The notes: generated by a model from the letters alone, not told the origin. DNA of 64,000 nucleotides from Heligmosomoides polygyrus polygyrus (GCA_947396885.1 OX377202.1:67738643-67802642), one strand, 5' to 3'; shown: positions 43,128 to 54,514, counted from the first letter of the stretch. Program-made: numbers and translations.

Positions 43128-43369
43128 CGCGCTTCGCGCGACTTTGTAGCATCACTGACCTACGGAAAGTAGTTTTTGTAAAACATAAGAATCGCTAGCA
43201 TCTAGGACTTGGTGCGTACTTTATCGGCATCAAGCCCTTCACCACTTCGGTGCCTTCCTCATAGATATTCTCTGCGGACCGTCCATTGACGTCATTGGTT
43301 TGTGCTGCGCAGTACTTCTGCCCCTCAGGTTGCTCTTCCGCAATCGTTCTCATGCTCAACAGCTAGCGT

Positions 43370-44295
43370 TTCAAGTTGTCGTTGACATGTCTTCCGAAGC
43401 CATATTCCCCCTTACTCGTGTCTTCTTACTGGATCCAATTGCTGGTCCGCCTTTACAGGTCTTCCCTCCCCTCTCTTCCCCTCTTTAGTCCCCACCTTCC
43501 TGATCCCAACTACTGGCCCACTTCTTTGTTTCCACTTCTGACACCTACTGGTCTCTTCTTGCTGGTTTCTCTGTCCTGGCCTCTCCTCCAGGTTCTTCCT
43601 TTCCTTCCTGGTTGCCCTTCTGGTCTACCATAGAGGTCCCCATACCGCCCTTCTCCACTATCTCCTTAGTGGTCCTCACAGGCTCATGGCATGGTCGTTG
43701 ACACGTATTCAGAATGAGGATGCTTGCTGCGCGAAGTAGGGGGTCCGTTTTCTGGATCAGGAAACTCAGAAGCGCGCGCAGTGGCCGCTGTGTCGAGCAT
43801 GACGAGGCTATGCATATGGCAGATTCCTTCTTCTCCGTATGAATTCCCTTACGGCTCCCTTCTTGTTGGTTCCCCGTCCTGGTCCCGCCTCCAGGTCCCT
43901 TTTTCAAGGTATATTCCTCTTCACCCCCTCGGGATCCTCCCTACTACTCTACTACAATTAAGTAGCCCTCCCACGCTCACGACACGACGACGGCGAGCGA
44001 GCGCCCATTGTGTGACATCGGTGTCACATCCTCTAAATCCGGTCTCTCTTAATGGTAATGGATCTCCTTGCTGATCCTCCTTACTGTCCCCCTTCCCTGA
44101 TTGGTAACTCCCTAATGATCCCTTTGTATTGCCTAAACTCTTCTTGGTACCACCTCCTGGCCTGCTTCATTGCTCTCCCCATCGACCATCACGATGCTCC
44201 TCCTGGTCGCTGCCTCCTTATCGCCGTCGGTTCTCCACCCTCAAGGTCCCCTTCTACCCTTACCCCTTTAGTAGTCCTCTCATGCTAATGGCAAG
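43370..44295. repeat. Pyrimidine-rich degenerate repeat block
   Basis: The plus strand is dominated by C and T with recurring CTTCCT, TGGTC and TCCC words, for example CTCCTCCAGGTTCTTCCTTT and CGCCTCCAGGTCCCTTTTTC. Long frames on both strands follow from the biased composition. The unit is irregular and I could not fix a period. Confidence 0.65.
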
Positions 44296-44439
44296 TCGGC
44301 ATCTGAATCTGGACGCTCAACAACGCGCGTAGGTGCTGCTGTGTTAAGCAGTAAAGGGCTGCGTTTTCCCTGCTGTAGCAACATCCCACGCTCAATAGCA
44401 AATTTCGCCCGCGCTGTAGATGATGAGGAGCACCTTATT

Positions 44440-45015
44440 CAGGTTAGATCACTCAACCGCTTTCGCTGTGGATGATGCGGCGTAGCTCACTTAGCTTAGA
44501 TCACTCCACGCACAAACTCTTTTATATATAGGTTGTGATAGGTGGTGATGGTGATAGGTGGTGGTATCTCACTTAGGTTAGATCATTCGACCGCCCTCGC
44601 TGTGGATGATGCGGCGTACCTCACTTAGGTTTGATCATTCGACCGCCCTCGCTGTGGATGATGCGGCGTACCTCACTTCGGTTAGATCATTCGACCGCTC
44701 TCGCTGTGGATGATGCGGCGTAGCTCACTTAGCTTAGATCACTCCTCGCACAAACTCTTTTATATATAGGTTGTGATAGGTGGTGATGGTGATAGGTGGT
44801 GGTATCTCACTTAGGTTAGATCATTCGACCGCCCTCGCTGTGGATGATGCGGCGTACCTCACTTAGGTTTGATCATTCGACCGCCCTCGCTGTGGATGAT
44901 GCGGCGTACCTCACTTCGGTTAGATCATTCGACCGCTCTCGCTGTGGATGATGCGGCGTAGCTCACTTAGCTTAGATCACTCCACGCACAAACTCTTTTA
45001 TATATAGGTGGTGAT
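44440..45015. repeat. Higher-order tandem array, 238-bp period
   Basis: GATGATGCGGCG starts at 44471, 44605, 44657, 44709, 44843, 44895 and 44947, so spacings repeat as 134, 52 and 52. The word CACAAACTCTTTTATATATA recurs at 44511, 44749 and 44987, exactly 238 apart. The 238-bp units are almost identical while the 52-bp monomers inside them differ, so the larger unit was amplified recently. About 2.3 units are present. Confidence 0.92.
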
Positions 45016-45054
45016 AGATTGTTGTCCTCCTCAGCTCCAAACAGCCCTCCTGAA

Positions 45055-45960
45055 GATGGCGAAAGGCAAGTGGCTAACCGCAGCCCAGGGGGCTCAAGCT
45101 GTGCTTCTTCAAAACTTGAAAAGGTCCTACGGCAGAAGAAAGCGCAATTTGCCGCAATACTGTTTTTCAAGCGTACAATAATGTGCAAACGAACGGAGGA
45201 GAATATGGGAGGAAAAGAAAGCAAAGAACGCGTAAGACGACACTCCGGCAGTTTGTTTCAATTTCAGTTCGGAAGATCGTTTCAAAGCGGCTGTTGATGT
45301 CCACAGAGAAGTAGCCGGAAGCGGAACCATAAGACTTTCGGATCGAAGCATTCGGAATCGTTTAACTGACCACGAGTTTGGATTGAGAGGACGTGTGGTT
45401 CGACGAAAACCGCTGGTCTTGTAGTGGAATCGGATAGCACGCGTCAGATTCGCAAGAGGACATCCGGAGTAGGAGGCCAAAGATTAGAAAAAGTGATTTT
45501 TTAGACGAACCGAAGTTCTACAGGCTCGGAACTGACGGAATATGCTATGCTGGTCGAATGCTATGCTCGGGAATTCAATCCCAACTGAACACAACGCACT
45601 GTCAAAGGAGGAGGAGGTTCGGTTATGGTATGGACGGCAATGAGCAGACGCAAACAAGGGACAATACATCAAATCCTCGGAACTATGGACCATCACCTGT
45701 ATGCAGACATTCTGAAAAATGTGGTGAATCCGCACGCTCGCAAGAAAATGGGAAGAGGCTTTATTTTCCAGCACGACAACGACTCTAAGCATACCAGCAG
45801 AAAGGGGAAGCAGGGGCTTGAGGAAAGAATCAAGGTTTTGAAGTGGCCTGGGCAATCTCCCGATCCAACCCTATTGAACGCCTTTGGAACGACGTGGACG
45901 AAGTGGTCAAGTGCTTAAGACCGAGGAATTTGGATCAATTGGAAACAGTCATCTAGGAAG
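45055..45960 (+). pseudogene. Tc1 transposase, degraded
   Basis: The N-terminal region begins MAKGKWLTAAQGAQAVLLQN and after stops continues KAAVDVHREVAGSGTIRLSD, then RSIRNRLTDHEFGLRGR, the Tc1 DNA-binding half. After further shifts, 45625-45918 reads MVWTAMSRRKQGTIHQILGT, MDHHLYADILKNVV, FIFQHDNDSKHTSR and VLKWPGQSPDPT. These are the second Asp region (QDNDPKHTS in the family) and the PAQSPDLNPIE box, with NPIE damaged. The first catalytic Asp segment near 45500 (DEPKFYRLGTDG) is visible but out of frame. It cannot encode an active enzyme. Confidence 0.85.
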
Positions 45961-46599
45961 CGTGGAGCGCTACCCCAGTGAAGCTGTGCACGAAGTTGGT
46001 CGACTCAATGCGGAATCGATATGTGGCTATGATCAAGAACAAGGACTATCCAACCAAATGTTGATCAGTTCTTCGATAATAAATGTGTTTTAATGATTAA
46101 GGTTAATTAATGTGTCTTTTGTAATACTATGTGATTTTGAAGAGGTGTTTGCCATCCATTACCTCATGATCATTTTTCTCGCACTCAAATTTTTCTGTAA
46201 ATGTAGCGTTGCCAACGTAACATTTAGTCGTTTGTTGTAGAAAAATTTTATCGAATTCTAAAAACCTACTCTGTTTTTCTCTGAGCTCCTTGCTTCTAAA
46301 GTTACGACAAAAAACGCCGCACAGGCAGGTGTCCGTAAATATTTTGCCGCCATTGTATTATATCAACTCCACAACCCATTAAGGCAGCTCCGAACTACTG
46401 TCGACCCCTACAGGACCAGTTCTCCTCTCTATTCGATCTACTTATAGTTGTCTGTCCTATTCGGAATGAATTTCGCTCAATTAGTATTCCGCAGGTGGCG
46501 CTATCCAGGACCCCCTAAATCATTCATTTTATGCAGTGCCCAATGTATGTGCCATACAAATGATCACCAAGTTCTTTCTTGCTCCACCATGATAAAATT

Positions 46600-47170
46600 C
46601 TGACGCTTGTGAGCTGTGTTTAACTGCTCGGGCGATCGTTTTTGCCCGCCTCGCGACTAGGTGCGAGGCTCAATGGAACTATGTCCATTAAGGAGCTAAG
46701 AACTACTCTCGACCTAGCATTGCACAGGTCTTGAAGAGTACCCTTTTTCAAAGGAACTCCTAAGCATTTCCAATTCGCACAGCGTCCCTATGTGTGCCAT
46801 ACAAAAACGTAAAATTCCTTAAGTGAAAGTGTTAAGGCACCTTCCTAAGAGCAAGAGAATGAAGTTTTTATCTTGCTACTAAATGACAATAGAATTTCTC
46901 AAAAACAGAGAGTGTTGTACTGAGGACGATGTGCAGCGATTTATATTAGTACAATCACGTTCTGGCTGAAGAGCTAAAGCTCAGCTTGCCCACACAAGGA
47001 AAGCAACACTACTGTCGCGGTAATGGACAGCGGTTGCTGCATCCTTTCACCTCTCAGAGGACTTAAAGGTCTTTTAAGGCATTATTTTGAACTAAATCAA
47101 GACATTAGAGCAGGAGCACAATCGAGACAAAATTTGCCGTCTCTTTCGACCAAGCTTCAGAACTTAGTAA
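46600..47170. other. Interior of the inverted-repeat element, no gene
   Basis: Contains diverged repeats of the arm words (for example GGAGCTAAGAACTACTCTCG) and no open frame of interest. Confidence 0.45.
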
Positions 47171-48827
47171 TAGTTGAACAAGAAAGAACCTGGTGTCATT
47201 TGTATGACACATACATTGGGGCTCTGCATAAAATGGATGATTTAAGGGTCCTGGACAGCGCCACCTGTGGAATGCCAATTGTCTAAAATTCATCTTGAAT
47301 AGGGCGGACAACTTTAGATATGTCGGATAGATCAGAGAAAATTGGTCTTGTAGGGGTCGAGAGTAGTCCTGAGCTTCCTTAATGGGTTGTGAAGTCGACA
47401 TAGTTCCATTGGACTTCGCACCTATGGATGAGGCGGCCAAAAGGCGATCCGAGCGGCAGCGGTTAGACAGAGCTCAGACAGAACATTGCCTCCCTGAAAG
47501 GTGGGAAATATCGACTACTCTCGATCTGCGCAATCTTATATCACTGAAAGCTCTCATCGAGTAAGCAACAGAGTTTCAAAATTCCCGATTAGAAGGACAT
47601 CTAGAGCGGTATCCACAGAAAACGAAAGAATTCCTTATTTCCATCGAAATTAGGCTCTTCGTGAAAGGGCTCCAAAGGCGGTCATTTTACCACTCAAATA
47701 TGTGCAAAGTCCACAGTGTACAGAAGCTGCTTAGCGGCTGCTACTGAGGTTAAAGCATTTTGAGCATGGGGAAAAGTTTGTCCCACGGACGATGTCATGT
47801 CAAAGGACGAACAAATGACTAAAATTCCCAGATATTCCTTCTGGTTTCGGCAAGAAATTTAGCGCCGTACAGAAACGATTCTCCAGTTTTGATGTTGGCT
47901 TAAGTTGTCCACTTAAGTTTCCTAAGAGAAGCTGAGGGCCAAATCATGTGACCCAGGAGAAGCCATTGACTATTTTTGGTGGAGTCGTAAAACGATTAAC
48001 GGCTCCCCACAGAAATATGCTTTGTGACTGGTGGACATGCGATCTGAATCATGCATTTTCGGATATCTGGCCGGTTTTATCCGGCTTCGGGTTGTCAGAA
48101 ATCCGGCTGGGCTGAAAATGTTTATCTGAATCATTCGAAGATCCTAGGTTTTCAAAAATTCTGTAATCGGAATCATCCGGTGATCCCGGGTTTTGAAACA
48201 TGCAATTATTCGGGAAAAAAATCGGATAGAAGGATGCTAACGCGCCCCCGCTGCGGAACTCCCCATCAGAAAGTTGATAATCGGACGTTTTTCTGGATAG
48301 ATTTTGCAATCATTTGGCGGGAATTCTCTAACCATTGAATGCCGTGGAACTTCGGATTGAGACCTATATCATGTGAAAGAGCTCGAGACGCTGATCACAG
48401 ACATGTAGGCCGAATTTGCTAAGTGGATCTCCTAAGCGAGTTGTGGCCGGCGAAAGCCGTGTTCTTGCGTAATCAGAGGTGCGGTTGGCAGCGCTGACAG
48501 CAGAAGCAGGGACACAGTGGTAGTGTTCGCTCCAGAGGGGTGGGGTCATTTGTTCGGTTCCCGTCGGCAGCAGCGTTTTTGCATTTTGTGACCTATCTTC
48601 TACGAAGACCTATAATCCCACCTTTAGCACATTTTTGAGCGAACGGCTGATGGCGAGTTGTATTTACGTCTATTAGGATATTTGAACTTGGAAACATGTT
48701 TCAGGTATTATATTTTATTCATGACGTGAACGATGTCAAAAATTTAATCAAATCAACTTTTGTGTATCTATTCAACCTTCCCCAACACTGATAAAGCAAC
48801 GCAAAAAATGTGTAAAACATTTTGTTC

Positions 48828-49181
48828 TCAAACTGCACGCCTTATGCAGGCCGTCTCCTTGGAATCACTGACGAACCAGTCGACCGTACCAACGATGAGC
48901 AAATAATCACCAGTAGTAACAAACGGATCTGGATGATCACCAACATATCCTGCCTTATGCCATGAATATTTCTGAAACTTTGAAAATCTGGGGGCAACAA
49001 ACGTTTCGTGTTTTGTGATATAACCTTCAATATCTTGTAGTCCCAGTCGGAAGTGGTCAGTGGAATCGACCGCATCTGCCTCGATTTCTATGAATGCTGC
49101 AGCACCCTCCCGGAGAATAGTAGCAAACCTTGCGGCAATTGTCGTTTCTTCGCGTGTAGCAGCACTGCTATCCTCAGGCGA
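48828..49181 (-). CDS. Open 117-codon frame without start, inside the element
   Basis: Between a TGA at 49182-49184 and a TGA at 48828-48830 the minus strand is open. It reads EETTIAARFATILREGAAAF, IEIEADAVDSTDHFRLGLQD, IEGYITKHETFVAPRFSKFQ, KYSWHKAGYVGDHPDPFVTT, GDYLLIVGTVDWFVSDS and KETACIRRAV. The composition is protein-like rather than AT-driven, and there is no internal Met start, as in a terminal exon. GGATAG or CCTGAG near the upstream edge could be a splice acceptor, but weakly. I recognise no family. It may be a captured host exon or part of a transposon protein. Confidence 0.35.
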   Translation of the reverse strand, partial: SPEDSSAATREETTIAARFATILREGAAAFIEIEADAVDSTDHFRLGLQDIEGYITKHETFVAPRFSKFQKYSWHKAGYVGDHPDPFVTTGDYLLIVGTVDWFVSDSKETACIRRAV

Positions 49182-49319
49182 TCAGAATTCAGAGAGCAGA
49201 ATGAAGACTACCCTACCTGGGGAAAAGGCACAGCGAATGAAGAAAAATCAATGGCACATCGAGGCTTTCAAAACTAATCTAGTCCAAACATTTGACTTAC
49301 TTGCTAGGCAATGCATGAG

Positions 49320-50019
49320 GGTCTTATGGTTAGTTAGATCTAACAGATTCTCCTGATGTCGCGTCATATCGACGTGGCCATTTTCGATATCCACCGACAC
49401 CATGGTCAGTCGATATGGAGGAGGGTCGTTGAGCGGTCGGTGCGGATCGCGGCTCTTCCACCGCCGCTACAGGAGAGCACTGGGAGACGGGAGCAGTTCC
49501 TGTACGAGCACCTTGGACGCACTACACCCTGGAGTCCCTTCCCTAGCCGAGTTGTGCGCTCGAAGAGCGCACAACCCATCTCCGATGTCCCCCTCAGCGA
49601 AGAAAGCATTCTTGGCACGAGCCGCCTGCATGGCCCACACCCCGGAGTCCCTTCCCTAGCCGAGTTGTGCGCTCGAAGAGCGCACAACCCATCTCCGATG
49701 TCCCCCTCAGCGACGAAAGCATTCTTGGTACGAGTCGCCTGGATGGCCACACCCCGGAGTCCCTTCCCTAGCCGTGTTGTGCGGTTGAAGAGCGCACAAC
49801 CCATCTCCGATGTTCCCCTCAGCGAAGAAAGCATTCTTGGAACGAGCCGCCTGGATGGCCCACACCCCGGAGTCCCTTCCCTAGCCGAGTTGTGCGCTTG
49901 AAGAGCGCACAACCCATCTCCGATGTCCCCTTCAGCGACGAAAGCAGTCTCGGCACGGATTGATTGTGCAAGATTGCGTGGTACTCCAGCGGAGCAAGAG
50001 GTTAGTTCTAATGGCTATC
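49320..50019. mobile_element. 113-bp-repeat transposon, copy 2, 9-bp TSD
   Basis: Same ends as copy 1 (GGTCTTA... and ...AATGGCTATC), flanked by ATGCATGAG at 49311-49319 and 50020-50028. It carries four units starting near 49529, 49642, 49754 and 49867, with hairpin GTTGTGCGCTC-type arms; unit 3 has two changed bases in the stem. It lies in the interior of the inverted-repeat element. Confidence 0.85.
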
Positions 50020-50469
50020 ATGCATGAGAATAGAAGCTGTTTAGCGTAATTTTAGGTTAATGACTAGATGCGCAGTTGGTCAACACCATGTTTGTTTCAG
50101 AAATTTTTCATGTTGTTCATTCATTGTTCAGAAAGGTTTGAACAGGTGCATAATAGTTAAATTGATTAATTTTGACATCCTTCACGTCACGAATAAAATA
50201 TTTTACCTGAAACATGACCGAACCCATGACCCCACCCTGCGAAGCGAACACTCTACCACTGTGCCCCTGCTGCTGCTGTCAGCGCGGTCAACCGCACCTC
50301 TAATTACGCAACAACGCGGCTTTCGCCGGCCACAACTCGCTTATGAGATCCACTTAGCAAATCTGGTCTACGTGTATGTGATCAGCGTCTCGAGCTCTTT
50401 CACATGATATAGGTCTAGGTCTCAATCCAAAGTTCCATGGGAGCTGACGGCATTCAATGGTTAGATTTC

Positions 50470-51700
50470 GAGCGACTTCTTGTATGAAGTCTCCTAATCA
50501 TTTCATAGCAAGGCTTCATGGTGCGCAACCAACTCACTATTCAATGGGTAGTCGTACAATGGGGTCATAATGCTGATTGCCATTTGTTCTGGAAGCGCAT
50601 AGCGGCTCGGGGTTGGGGGTAAGCTTGTAAAGGAGCTTTACAAATAACGAAATACAAAAATCTCTTACACAGCAGTGGTATGTTCTACTCCAGTGGTGGA
50701 CCGACAAGGGAAAATACCAGGCGAGCCACCTTCATCTAAATCATCCGAAGAGGTACTCAAAAATTCAATGGTTCGAATAAAATCTGATAAGAATCGGATA
50801 AAGCTCAACTTGCAATATAGCGAAACCGAACGAATACTAAGTGCTGGTTGAATTCCAAAATGTTGCAAGTTAAGCCTTGCATCTTGTTAGGACATAGGTT
50901 GGTTCCAACCCTTTTAGAAGTATAAAGGGCGTAGATTACATATTGTTGTGCTTGTGAGGCCTTGTAAAATCAAGCTAACTAGCCTCGCCAGGAGAATTGA
51001 TGTCGTAACATTTTCCTTGATTTTATCCTGCCTCCTCAGTGTTATTCGTAATGTCTTCTAGACGTATTTTGTTATGAATGCAATCAGCCTTTGAGACAAT
51101 TTTAAAAACAGTGCTGTACTTTAAATGCATCTGGATCTTAATATATGGCGCATGAAAGGCGATAGTACTATCCAACACTCTGCTGAATTGAGGATAATTA
51201 CATGAATAGAGCATGAAAACACTTTCCAACACTCTTAACTACACACAACTCAATTAATCCGTGTTTCACGTTGCCCGTCACAGTGAGGAGAACGAAAGTC
51301 AAAGAACTCTTGGACACTGTGACATATGCTAAGCGACCGTTTGTTTAAGCTTAACCGTGGGCGATTGTCAGCGACTTCATATCCTTTGCACCGCATCACT
51401 CAAGTTAGCGATATGTAAGTGAGCGGATTGGGATCATGCGTCGAGTGCCGTGATTCAGATGACATGCCACATGCTCCGTCCAACGTGCGTCTTGATTAGA
51501 AAAACGTGTCGCAGAAGATGTTCAATGCGCGTCGAGATTTTGAAGACGTGTCACAGGTATGATGTAGTGGGCATCTGTACGCATACAACGCGCTACAGAC
51601 GTCTACGGAATTAGAAGACGCTTCATAGAAATCCTGTAGCGAGCGTACGGATCTAGAAAAAGTGCTATATACGTCGTTCAACTAGCATTGTGTTATATAT
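50470..51700. other. Intergenic, no gene recognised
   Basis: No element ends or convincing frames. Around 51420-51620 a loose repetition of TAGAAAAACGTGTC / AGAAGACG words with a period near 55-60 bp is visible but weak. Confidence 0.4.
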
Positions 51701-51708
51701 ATATATAA

Positions 51709-51994
51709 GGGCGCGTGTAGCGCAGTCGGAGGAGGCGCGACTGTCGCGTGCACCGATGTCAGGTTCCTGGTTCGGATTTCCCGCCCAGGCCGACCAGGCC
51801 TTCCATCCCTGCGGGGTCGGTGAATTGGTACCAGACTTGTCTGGGAAGGATAGAGCGCTGACTTGTTCATCGGCTGACCACCGCAAGTCATTGTATGGCC
51901 AAATACGCATTCATGTCGCCTCCACGACATCCCCTAGAAGTAGAATGCGCTGGCGCATCCCAGAAGGGAATGAGTAACGCCGTCCTTTATCCTT
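51709..51994 (+). mobile_element. SINE family A, near full length, in AT repeat
   Basis: The A-box TAGCGCAGTCGG is at 51718-51729 and the B-box-like GGTTCGGATTTCC at 51769-51781. The full body matches the copy at 3941-4238, with a CCTTTATCC tail. It sits between TATATA runs on both sides, which probably derive from the target but hide the exact duplication. Confidence 0.85.
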
Positions 51995-52418
51995 ATACAT
52001 ATATATATATATATATTCACAGTTGTGGAAATTACCAGTATGAAATCGGTTGCATGTGTTTGCAGTCGACACCAAACAATATTCATCTGTGGACAATATC
52101 GATCGATTTTATCTATTTGTTTGCAGATTAGACACTTCCGAGTGGGAATCTCACGATCCTACATAATAAGTAGGAGCGTCTGTGTGTGTTTGTCTCCATA
52201 CAGAGCCGGGATCACACTTGGTAGTATAAGTCACTGTGATTGAGGGATGGAAGTCTTTTTCTTTCTTCTGTTTGGAAACAGCATCTTATCATATCCTAGT
52301 GTCCTGTTCTACTTTATATTTCGGATCATTCTTGCCAAAGTAAAACTAAGAAAAGGCCAAAGTGAAAAGAATAACCGCCAAGATGCTCTATTATCGGAGT
52401 TTGTGGCAAAGCTCCCAT

Positions 52419-52618
52419 NNNNNNNNNNNNNNNNNNNNNNNNNNNNNNNNNNNNNNNNNNNNNNNNNNNNNNNNNNNNNNNNNNNNNNNNNNNNNNNNNN
52501 NNNNNNNNNNNNNNNNNNNNNNNNNNNNNNNNNNNNNNNNNNNNNNNNNNNNNNNNNNNNNNNNNNNNNNNNNNNNNNNNNNNNNNNNNNNNNNNNNNNN
52601 NNNNNNNNNNNNNNNNNN
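52419..52618. other. Assembly gap (200 N)
   Basis: Exactly 200 undetermined bases, 400 bp before the second segmental-duplication copy. The placement of everything after it relative to the preceding sequence depends on scaffolding. Confidence 0.99.
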
Positions 52619-53013
52619 CTTATCTCATGGGCGTTCAAAGCCACAATTCATGGGCATTTTTAGTCCTTTCCTTTTATTATGCAGCTAATAATGCTTTATG
52701 TCACTTCTGATAGACCCGAGCTTCTAGCGTGTTTATGCAAAATTTGCAGTTTATCTAGCAAACGCAAGAAAACAAAAGTGCTCCATTTGTCCATGGCGAT
52801 AGCAGTGGAATGTCATCAGCAACACGAAACTCTCAACGCGACGCTTTGGGCACTTACATTAATTATAACTTGGTGTGAGTTTCTTGCTCCGCTTTCGATG
52901 TTTTCCTTCACAGTTCGTCGGTTCACAAGAATGCACTACTGCAACAGAAATACAGGTTCTACTAGGCAGTTCCACACAACAGAAATAGCCTAGCTCAGTT
53001 TACCACAGGGATA
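52619..53013. repeat. Dispersed repeat R, copy 2
   Basis: Near-identical to 9161-9554. It starts at the gap and ends two or three bases before the segmental duplication begins. Confidence 0.85.
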
Positions 53014-53967
53014 CGCACCCTGTACCCTTTCTCCGGGTATAATTTTTGCTGAATCTGGCTCATGTAGTGGTTTTATGGAAACGTTCAGACTTGATGTGTA
53101 ACGGGTTGAAGCCACGATGAATGCACTCAATTTTCAAAGACCTTCTCCAGCGGATAAACAATGTTACATTTTGCGCGCTAATTACCGAAAACATATTAGT
53201 CATGTGGTCGGCCTTGCCATCAATAGCCATTTTGAGCTTCATGAAATTTATTGGTGTTATGCTTGAAAAATCAATGAATGTTTTTTCACTATGGTTCTTT
53301 ACTGTCATATTCAAAGTTGAGCTAGTTAAAGAACGGGTTGACTCATATCTTTTTGAGGAGTTCCAGACTTAAAAATCTAGTTAAAAGTAAGAAAGCTCTG
53401 TGTGATCTGTAACACTAATGGAGAAGGATAATTACTTGCACCTGGATTTCCCCATTATTTCAGGTTTATCAATATCAAACGTTCAGTGCAGATCGAAACA
53501 AAATGTAAGTAACAGTTCTCTAATCATGTACTCATAAACTGTGTCAAAAATTTGGAACTACATCTCACACGACATCGTGAACCAATAACTATGTATATCC
53601 CACATGGCTTCGTTCCTCTCAAATCACTTCTGGAGGTTGTTGTGTTACTCAGGATTTTGTAATATACAGAAGGTATCGTAAAATGGACGAAATACGTGCT
53701 GGATAGCAGCGAAGAAAATGATTGTCAGCTCCTACAAAAGTAGCAGACACAATTATGACGTACAATAACATGCAGCAACATACATTAACATAATTAATAG
53801 TTGAGCACTAACTGTTCAGCTCATATCAGCAGTTCACCTCTTTTTCCACACATTTTCGGTTTCCTCCAGAGAGCGTCAGCAATCAGCAATCTACATTTCT
53901 CGCTATCGCGTCATGATGTTGGACATCTCGAGGTGTTTTGACTTTACTTGATAACGGTTCATAACCA

Positions 53968-54041
53968 GTCGGTGTTTTGAAACGCATCGATTCATTCACT
54001 TCGTTATAAGTGAATGAATCGATGCGTTTCAAAACACCGAC
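53968..54041. repeat. Perfect 34-bp-stem hairpin at a rearrangement
   Basis: Arms at 53968-54001 and 54008-54041 are exact reverse complements around CGTTAT. Copy 1 of the segment has only the first arm, followed by ATAACG, whose reverse complement is this loop. So the second arm is an inverted copy of the local sequence. A second palindrome, ATGATAGG...CCTATCAT with GTGCACGTGCAC at its centre, follows directly to 54074. Confidence 0.9.
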
Positions 54042-54217
54042 ATGATAGGCTGTGCACGTGCACAACCTATCATGGTCATATCTGTCATTTATTCCCTTTT
54101 TTCTGCCTAATCCCGTTGTTTCAATATTTTGTTCTGTGTTAGGCCAGCTGTTTGTGTTAGACCATCATTTCTAATGTCTCTCCTGCGGCGGCATTGAAGC
54201 GGTGATAGGGCTGTATG

Positions 54218-54514
54218 TCAACTCGCTCTCTCTGCGTTTGCGTAAATTCTGCATTGTCTGCACTGTCTGCATGGCACAACATTTACGCTGTCTACTTTCA
54301 GTGCTAACAAATCTTCTCTAATTTCCATTGTCAGTTTCAAAACCCGAAATCCGTTTTTATCTTCACTACTGCAGTCCTCTCTCGTTATGATGCGTTTCAA
54401 AGAGCCGGAAAAATCCAAGCTATAGTGGGAGTTGCGTCCTAACCGGAGCTGACCTTTCTGCACTCTCTTATGCACAGATTTATCTAAAATTAAAAACGAC
54501 AATAGTAATAACAT
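54218..54514 (-). pseudogene. Unrecognised basic frame, copy 2
   Basis: Counterpart of 28122-28430, 98 codons, with the frame kept through SVHKRVQKGQLRLGRNSHYS and CRQCRQC. No family recognised. Confidence 0.3.

Larger units (their letters stand above)
42806..46197 (+). mobile_element. Tc1-type transposon with internal insertions
   Basis: The ends CAGAGAAATTTGAGTG and CACTCAAATTTTTCTG are flanked by TA (42804-42805 and 46198-46199). The inverted repeats of about 85 bp share TCATGAGGTAATGGATGGCA and AACACCTCTTCAAAA. At 3.4 kb it is about twice a normal Tc1 element. The excess is a MITE, a pyrimidine-rich block and a tandem array between the left end and the transposase. Confidence 0.85.
41993..48030. 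mobile_element. Long-inverted-repeat element split by Tc1
   Basis: The left end TAGTCACAAAGCATATTTC matches, inverted, GAAATATGCTTTGTGACTGG at about 48011-48030. Mirror blocks are 42240-42803 with 47440-47950, and 46365-46590 with 47170-47400. Recurrent words include GAGAATCG..TCTGTACGGCG, CTAAGCAGCTT, GAATTCTTTCGTTTTC and GGTGGCGCT.TCCAGGACCC. The Tc1 at 42806-46197 interrupts the left arm; without it the element is about 2.6 kb. No transposase is seen. Exact ends are uncertain by several bases. Confidence 0.7.
48332..50460. mobile_element. Inverted-repeat element related to MITE family 2
   Basis: CCATTGAATGCCGT at the left and GACGGCATTCAATGG at the right start arms (48332-48650 and 50190-50460). 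The arms share GAACTTCGGATTGAGACC, GTGAAAGAGCTCGAG, GGATCTC and CGAGTTGTGGCCGGCGAAAG with each other and with the arms of 37449-38859. The mirror symmetry extends a few bases further out (TCTAACC / GGTTAGA), so the true ends may lie outside. The interior holds a 117-codon frame and the second 113-bp-repeat transposon. Confidence 0.7.

Noticed and set aside
43300..44340. Overlapping Pro/Leu/Ser-rich frames on both strands.
   Set aside because: They follow from pyrimidine-biased low-complexity sequence.
44440..45015. CRISPR-like spaced repeats.
   Set aside because: The spacers are themselves repeated in a 238-bp unit and the genome is eukaryotic.
49356..49912. Frames of 181 (+) and 168 (-) codons.
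   Set aside because: Same explanation as at 10.1-10.9 kb: second copy of the tandem-repeat transposon.
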